64,000 nt of DNA from Prosapia bicincta (taxonomy: Eukaryota > Arthropoda > Insecta > Hemiptera > Cercopidae), in contig JBAIZL010000001.1 of NCBI GenBank assembly GCA_036971475.1, positions 208,366,841 through 208,430,840 on the forward strand. The letters are read 5' to 3'. Below are positions 56,702 through 64,000 of the stretch, piece after piece (the stretch's first letter is position 1; every line of letters starts with the position of its first letter). The position numbers and the translations under genes are program-made. The notes under the pieces are model-generated. The model was not told the DNA's origin, did not search any database, and saw only the letters and a program-made list of their open reading frames with translations.

Positions 56702-59700
56702 TGACGATAAAGAAAAAAAGCTGGAAATCTGTCTTTACAGAGTAATTAATTGTAACTAAATTAATAAATTAGGAAACGTTTACAATAAGAAGGAGACCCG
56801 AATGGTTAACACTTGGGTCGTTGGGTTGATATTTCGGTTAATACTCCTTAAAGTGGATCAAGTATTGGTTGTCGAAAGAAAATGTTTTCAGATTTACCTG
56901 AAATAAAAAGACAAATGAAAATATTGTTATTTTTTCTGTGTAATGATATGAATAAACATCTATCCAATAAATTGAAGAATCGGCCCAATATAGCCGATTA
57001 TATTGTAGCCGACAATGCAGCCTTGCCCTGCCATCCTATGGATATAAGAGGTCACTCCGCGTGTAAATTTATAGTCAATAAGAATGGTCAGAATAAGCAA
57101 CGAAATTCAATGTTACGTCATCACAGAGTGTATATTTTATTGCCATTATTCTCACGTCTGTTTGACGACTATTCACCAGTTATCGTTTATCACCTCCTTT
57201 CACATTACGGCAAAATCTAAGTAAGAATATGAGACTCATTGGTGTCTGTTACCTTGTTAATTGTTCTCACATCATAGCAAATTACATTATACAATTGAAA
57301 CAACAAACCAAAAATGTAATGTTATTTAGATTGTATAATGTAATTTATATTTATACTGTTCAAATACGAGTAAAACTCAAAGAAAAAAATGTTTCTATTC
57401 CCAAATTTACATTTTAACAATATTTGGCAATTGTTATACAACTATAGACCAAACGTAGATTTTCCCGATATTGTTGCTATCGTGTGAGGAAATGGGCGAA
57501 GTAATTCCTACTTATGTATACGTTTTTATGATTGATAGTAATATAGGCCTATCGTTTTTGTAAGAAATCTCTGAAACATCTATTGAAAATCCTTTTTTTT
57601 AGTATCTATTAAAGAAATGACAACCCTTCAGTATTTGCTAGAGTAGGCTTCTATTCAGAAATTTAATGCCAATAAGAATGAGTTGGACATTGAAAAGCTA
57701 ACCTATCGGTTTTTATACAGGCCTTATTATAGATTTGTTACAAGGAGCTTTGTCAGGTGCTTTATGTAAAAAGGAGAATGAGATAAAACACAGGAAACGT
57801 TAAAACTAACTATATTTATTCATTCATTCAACAATTCATAGAGAAGAACCTTCTATAGCCTCGTGTAACTGGAATCAAACCAGTAACTTAAAAGGGTTTA
57901 AATGTTTCATAAAGTAATTTGATCATTACGAATTAACTAGTGCTACTGACTTTGTTCAACCGCTAAAAACTTAGTTTTATCCATAAACATATATTTTATA
58001 TAAAATTATGTCGTAACCTTTATTTGGGTTTAAATTAAATTTCTTTCAGTTTTAATTACTAAACTTTTTACTTTGAGTCGACATGAATTTTTTTTGTCTA
58101 CTTTTGGTTTATTAATTTAAAAGTAAAACTATAAAATAGATTTAATTGGAAATGACTCCTGCAGAATTAAAATCATTCAAAGTAATTTTTCAATTAGAGA
58201 GCCAGTGCCAAGTCATGCTTTTCAATAATTTTAATTATACATATTTTAATTTTACAAACTTCTACAAAATAAGATTCTTAAACTTTTATAATTACGATGA
58301 AAAGGATACGTAACTCCTTAAACGTTTTATAGCAGATGTAAAGTCTATTACTGCATAACAAAATCGAATTAATTAGTAATGTTGTTTTCTTTCTTAATAT
58401 TTCCTGTTAACTATATATAATCAATAAAATCATATAGTTTAGTCTGTAGACTCTGTTGACACAATATATACTTATTTCAGTAATTTCACCAGTAAACTAG
58501 GTCAACATTACCTAAATATATATTTATTTCATAATCAAAGTTGATCAGCTACATGGTTTTGGCCAAGGTATACCTACAATTTTCTATACTGTAAATAAAA
58601 TAACTTTACTAGCAACTTAAATGTTTTTGTAATCTACAAATTATTATTTCATTTCTTCAACTGGTGCTAGCAAAACCTAAATAACTCGTAATAATTATGC
58701 ATGAGGAAATAACAAAGTATACCGTCTGAAAAGGTTCATAATTATAAAGTCAAGGTTCCAGGTTATTATTGATTTTGAATAGAATCATCGCCAATTTATA
58801 AAATGGATTCAGCATTACAGTATAAAGTAAAGATTTTTTATTCAATGCGATGAGGTTTTTTAGTAGAGGGATATCTAAAAGACAATAAAAGCTTTTTAGG
58901 CAAAGGTTTTTATAAAAGGATTAACTCAAACAATACATCGAAAGGTCAAATGAAGTTTCACGAATTGTTACGAAATTAAAATAAAAAAGATGTAACACAC
59001 GCTTGGAATAAAGTAGTTCCTACTTGTATTATAAAAACAAAGTCAATTAGAAAAAATACATAGTTCTGAAATAGCGTATTAAATCTATTAAAACGAATAT
59101 TTAGAATATTATAAAAATATTTTATCAATAAGCAGTATTTGTCACAAATTATTATTCTTTTTCTTTTAATATTTTGACAGAACAACTAAAGCACGAATTT
59201 TAGTCTGTTATTCTAGCAAAACAGACTCGTTCTACTTGCTCTAGCTACTTGTTCTTCTGAGACTTGAATGCGTCGTATGACAGGACTCTTCGGATAGAGG
59301 TCTGATAGCAATGTTCTGTTTTGTAACTCTGAACTGGATTTTTTATTATAAGTTAAAAACAGTTTAATTAAGGGCAGATTTTTAAACCAATCAAACTGCG
59401 ATTACTGATTAATATTTAAAAAACAATATACTGCAAGAAAGAAAAAACTTAGTGGTGCTGCCAGATACACTTCTTATTATGGAATGAATACAAGTTAAAT
59501 AATATTTATTTATAATATCGTCATAACCTTTTTATTAATACATGAAAAAAATATCCCTTTTTATATAAAATGTGGAGTGACGTATTCTCACAGACACAGA
59601 TGATGATGAACGTGTCCTTTTCGATACAAACTGCACGTCGCGTACAAAGTTATCAAGGACGCTATTATATGCCTATTCAAATACTTCGAACAAGATTGTA

Positions 59701-62700
59701 TTATCAAATTATATTTAATACTTGCCCTTCATATTACATATTATGGTTTAGGTTGGAAATGAAATACAATCTTTCAACTGTGAGCTTCTACGAATTAGGT
59801 TTAAAAGCTATTGCATGTTACAATAAACGCAAATTTTCATAGCTGGGCGTCATTAAACTAAAATCAAAATAATGAAATCGAATTAAAATGCAAAAACTAA
59901 TCAAACAGAAGATAAATGTAAATTGGAAAATATATAACTAAATTGCATATTTATATTTTACTAAAGGGGTAAGTGCATTAGGGAAAATACAGCTTAGTTT
60001 ATTAAACGATGAAATGTTTGCAATATTAACATAAACTATAATACGAAGTGAAACCTAATTAAATATGCATAATACATTATGATTGTTTAAATAATGAATA
60101 AATAACGTTTCCGACTGAATAAATATTATTTACCACACAATTGGAACTGTATTAGAAAGAACCAGTTAGTTGCCGGTAGTTCTAAATTTAGATGTTACGG
60201 AATTAAATAACTTAATGTGACCTACATTTCCATTTTGTTCCAGGAGAGTATTTTTTAAGTTAATTTGTAATCAAATTTTTCAAATATTTCATAGCTAGAG
60301 ATTTATGCAAATTGTAATGAAATTTGTTTTAATTATATAATTTTAATTTCATCGTCGTAAACCTAATCTTGTTTCCATAATATCATTTTTGTTACGGTTT
60401 TCATGGATATATGATATCATTTTACAGTTATTATTTTATATGAGCAATAGTTTTACTTATCTATTTAATTTTAACTAAAATTATACCTTCGTAGGCTAAA
60501 TATTATACTAATATCGGAATATATAGATCCATCAGTATCTTTCAGTATAGTTACCTATCAGTAGGCCCTTCTAAAGCTCTGTGGGTCATAATGTCTTTCT
60601 TATTGTTCAGGAACATTTATGTAGTATAACCCACTTTAGCATCTTAGTTGATCAAATACGTAACCGATTCAATGTAAATAATTTACATAGTAAATTTACA
60701 TAGTAAACTATAGTTTATAAAATAAAAACTAAGCCAAGGGCCTACTGTTTACATGAACTTTACAAATGTATCATTTTATCATGAACTCTGCTTATTTTTT
60801 ATGTGCTTTTTTGTTGCGGATTAAAATTACTTTATCATTATCCTGCCTCCATGATTCATCGTAATAAGAAGCCTTCTGCTTATTGCTATGGTTGTTTTTT
60901 TCTACGACGTAGGAGATTATATTGTTTTAGAATTTCAATGCAGCAATTTTTTTTTGGAATAATACAGCTCCCTATTACAGTTTCTATACTAATATGGAAT
61001 CTTTATTGCAATAAGTGATCTAAAAACATAACTTTTAATAAATAGTTTACCGTATTTTTAAAAGCGTTACATCTGACTTGATCTTTTGCCCGCTACAGAC
61101 TAGACTGGATTCTGAGCATCTCATTCTCGCCCCTCTCTCTCAATTCTATCCCCTCTCTCTTTTAATTTCTCTCGCTCTCTCTCTCTCATTCTTTTGTAAT
61201 TTTTTTTTTATTATGTTTTTTTTAATGAAATTCGTTTTTATCATCCCCTTTTACTGCAATGACTATTTGCTTACTATTTATTAAGTTATTCAAATAAAAC
61301 GAAATGATTATGATTGTAATAGTAATAGTAATAATATTAATAGTAACAAAAATAATAATTGTAGAAGAATAAAAAGAGGAAGAAAAGGGATGATATAGAA
61401 TATGACTATAATGGTAACCAAAAGGATAACAAAATAAGTTGTTTCTTGCCAACATGTAGGAATAGTTACTTTTTTATTTAATTTACAAAATACAAAATAC
61501 GGATATACAGCTAACACTTATTTTATCAAAAGAAAAATTAATCACACCAAGAAGCTTTTACTTTAGTTAGCAAAACAACAATGAACATAGAGATCCAAGC
61601 TTTCTCTCGCTTAGCCACTTCAGCCTTAATGCTATACCCTTCAACGTTCAGCATTGGAAACGTTTTCAGTCATTTAGTATTTACACTGTGTTAAATTCTT
61701 GCGTTTATAAAGCCCCTAATACTATCGCAATTGTATATTTCATATTTAATTTTATTGACGTAGAGTATATTTTTTCATGAAACGGACGAAAAGAACACTG
61801 TAGAGATACGGGAAGTTTTTGTAGAGAGGGTAAATCTCTATCAATAATAGGGGTAACTACGATGTGGCGTTTAAACACTGAAAGGAAAATTTTGTTTTTC
61901 AGATAATATACAAATATGAAAGGTAGGCAAACCAAGTTAGATGGTCTGAAGAAAGATTAAAATTATCCATAAAGTCTATTGAAAATGGTTCAAATTCCAT
62001 TTCAGGGTTGTCAAAATCTTACAATAATCCCTTTGTAACTCTGAAAGAACCGGGATTTAAAAAAGCCTTACAAAATTTTTTTTAAAAAATTTTTAAAAAA
62101 TTCAGTTGTCAATAATAACAAAAAATTCACAATTTTAAAATAGAAAAAAAAGATTACCGTTGTATACTTTGACAGGGAAAATACGACGACCTTCTCTGGA
62201 AGATTGGATTCAGTGCGGGCATTGTCTTAAAAGGACTCATGAAGGACGTTCAGACTATTGCGGATTAGGATCATATTTATTTGACCTATATCACGACAGA
62301 TAAAGTTGACGAACAATATAATTTCTTTTACATAATGTCAAAAATTTAAAGAGAGTAAAGTATATTTTTTCAATTTTTTGGCATAACGTGTACACTTTAG
62401 TTAGAGTTATTTTGTTAAAATAAACGTTGTAGAGATAATTTGTGCCAGTGTGAATTTTTTCCCGGTTTTTCTTTTTTAGATTAATGCGTACGAAATTCTC
62501 TTTACCTGGATTACATTATTCACTTTCCCCAAGGTACTTGGGCAAAGCGAATAATTGACATTTATGTATAAATGGTTTATTTACATCCCTGATTTTTTAG
62601 TTGAGTAAATAACTATTTTCCCATCCATAGTTGATGAATGATAGATGATATTTACCACCATCATAAAATTCTTTTTGTCTTCATTCAAGATTTTTCAATG

Positions 62701-62742
62701 GTTTAAAAAAAATTATCCATTTTCCCCGGGTCTCCTATAGGC
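56374..62742. other. Long intergenic stretch, no gene seen
   Basis: 6.3 kb outside the Polinton. Short frames (56882-57220, 59570-59842, 61705-61935) have no recognisable family. A (GA)n microsatellite lies at 56653-56700 and a CT-rich stretch at about 61128-61190. No transposon relic identified. Confidence 0.4.
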
Positions 62743-63235
62743 GACATACGTTGGACTTTAAAGTAGCATAGTCTCTCCGACGTAGGCGAGATGCGTTTGA
62801 CTTTAAAGTGGAGTTTCTCCGACGTAGGCGGGATGCGTTTGACTTTAAAGTGGAGTTTCTCCGACGTAGGCGGGATGCGTTTGACTTTAAAGTGGAGTTT
62901 CTCCGACGTAGGCGGGATGCGTTTGACTTTAAAGTGGAGTTTCTCCGACGTAGGCGGGATGCGTTTGACTTTAAAATGGAGTTTCTCCGACGTAGGCGGG
63001 ATGCGTTTGACTTTAAAGTGGAGTTTCTCCGACGTAGGCGGGATGCGTTTGACTTTAAAGTGGAGTTTCTCCGACGTAGGCGGGATGCGTTTGACTTTAA
63101 AGTGGAGTTTTTCCGACGTAGGCGACATACGTTTGACTTTAAAATGACGTTTCTCCGACGTAGGCGGGATGCGTGTGACTTTAACGTGGAGTTTCTCCGA
63201 CGTAGGCGAGATGCGTTTGAAGTTACAGTCAGATC
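62743..63235. repeat. 42 bp minisatellite, about 11-12 copies
   Basis: The unit GGATGCGTTTGACTTTAAAG plus TGGAGTTTCTCCGACGTAGG plus CG repeats with few changes; the outermost copies are more diverged. Because 42 is a multiple of 3 it is open in two frames on each strand (14-residue repeats such as PTSEKLHFKVKRI on the minus strand), so these are not taken as genes. Confidence 0.95.
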
Positions 63236-64000
63236 ACAATCTTTAACTATTACGTAAAATTCCTTTTCCCTATTACGGAATGTAGAAATGTCACAGGAAG
63301 TCCTAGCTATTCGATTTCGTTTCAGTAAGGAGATACCATTCGTACAGTCCACTTTTTGCTACCTTCAATAAGTCATATCATAGTATAGAAATAAAGCTGG
63401 CTTTATGTCACGCCCTTCCGATAAGTTTAGATTCATTTTCCTCAATATATAAACGTAATAAATTTAAGGTATTATAAATGCAGAACAATAAATTTAAAAG
63501 TAACAATAATATCTAATAAACCTGATCATTTCCTTTGCATAATCGGTAGGAACTGTTTCCCTTTTTGCAACAGGGCTTTGGTATTGGACGACTGGCATTG
63601 AAGCGGTGTTGTGGAATCTGAAAATCTACTAGTGATACACTACATGAGGCAGAACTATTGCTCTCTATTTATAATATGTGTTCGTCCTTGCAAAATATGT
63701 CATTCTGTACATTCTACCATGAGGATATATCCTTTTTAATTTATTCCACCTTCACCAGCCCTTAAAATGTGAGATGTGCCTTGTTACTGATCTTTATAAA
63801 AACACTTGTTCTGCTGATGTCTTCGAGAGTAATTTGCCCCTAAACAGCGTTTTGGAATATTCAAAAAGACTTTAATGCATCAGTGGACTTGAAAGTCATT
63901 TGTGATGTCTTGTCGCTTCATCACATCAGGCAAAAAATTGTTGAATATTTCATTTTCGTAAGCTGAAGCTCAGCACGAAATCTTGTTGCTAATCTACAGC
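63236..64000. other. Intergenic DNA, no gene seen
   Basis: No open frame or repeat family recognised. Confidence 0.4.

Overview
This is an AT-rich eukaryotic window, most likely from an insect or another arthropod. The evidence is the mix of Penelope-like, BEL/Pao, piggyBac and Polinton elements, the many TA, CA and TC microsatellites, and a gene with short GT-AG introns. I see no rRNA, tRNA, CRISPR or bacterial operon, and no convincing host gene. Nearly every recognisable coding region belongs to a mobile or virus-derived element.

Layout. 1-22.9 kb: intergenic AT-rich DNA with Penelope-like (PLE) insertions, several of them head-to-head palindromes. One 2.24 kb palindrome carries two copies of a GIY-YIG endonuclease tail. 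The segment also holds several satellites, two old direct duplications and an internally deleted piggyBac (20.2-21.1 kb). 22.9-26.9 kb: a defective BEL/Pao LTR retrotransposon on the minus strand. 27-38.9 kb: microsatellites, PLE relics and a piggyBac relic (33.75-34.6 kb). 38.95-56.37 kb: a 17.4 kb Polinton/Maverick-type element with about 350 bp TIRs beginning AG and a perfect 6 bp target duplication GAGTTA. 56.4-64 kb: mostly featureless, ending in a 42 bp minisatellite.

The Polinton is the main find. It carries a matrix metalloproteinase with complete catalytic motifs, a protein-primed-type family B DNA polymerase present as two nearly identical inverted partial copies (plus an older third fragment), a capsid-like relic, two complementary broken BIR (IAP-type) genes, and in the centre a GC-richer RING-finger gene that reads as six exons with five 70-88 bp introns, all in phase 0. 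Polymerase and BIR copies form inverted arms around the RING gene, so the interior is a mirror-like rearrangement within one pair of TIRs. I found no integrase, packaging ATPase or capsid protease.

A second theme is a set of hammerhead-ribozyme-like motifs at PLE ends. Five sequence families share a CUGANGA core, a stem II that covaries between families, a GAAA (or decayed GAAA), a short palindromic stem III and a stem I that pairs. The palindromic insertions carry the motif on both arms, and two of the palindromes have target-site duplications.
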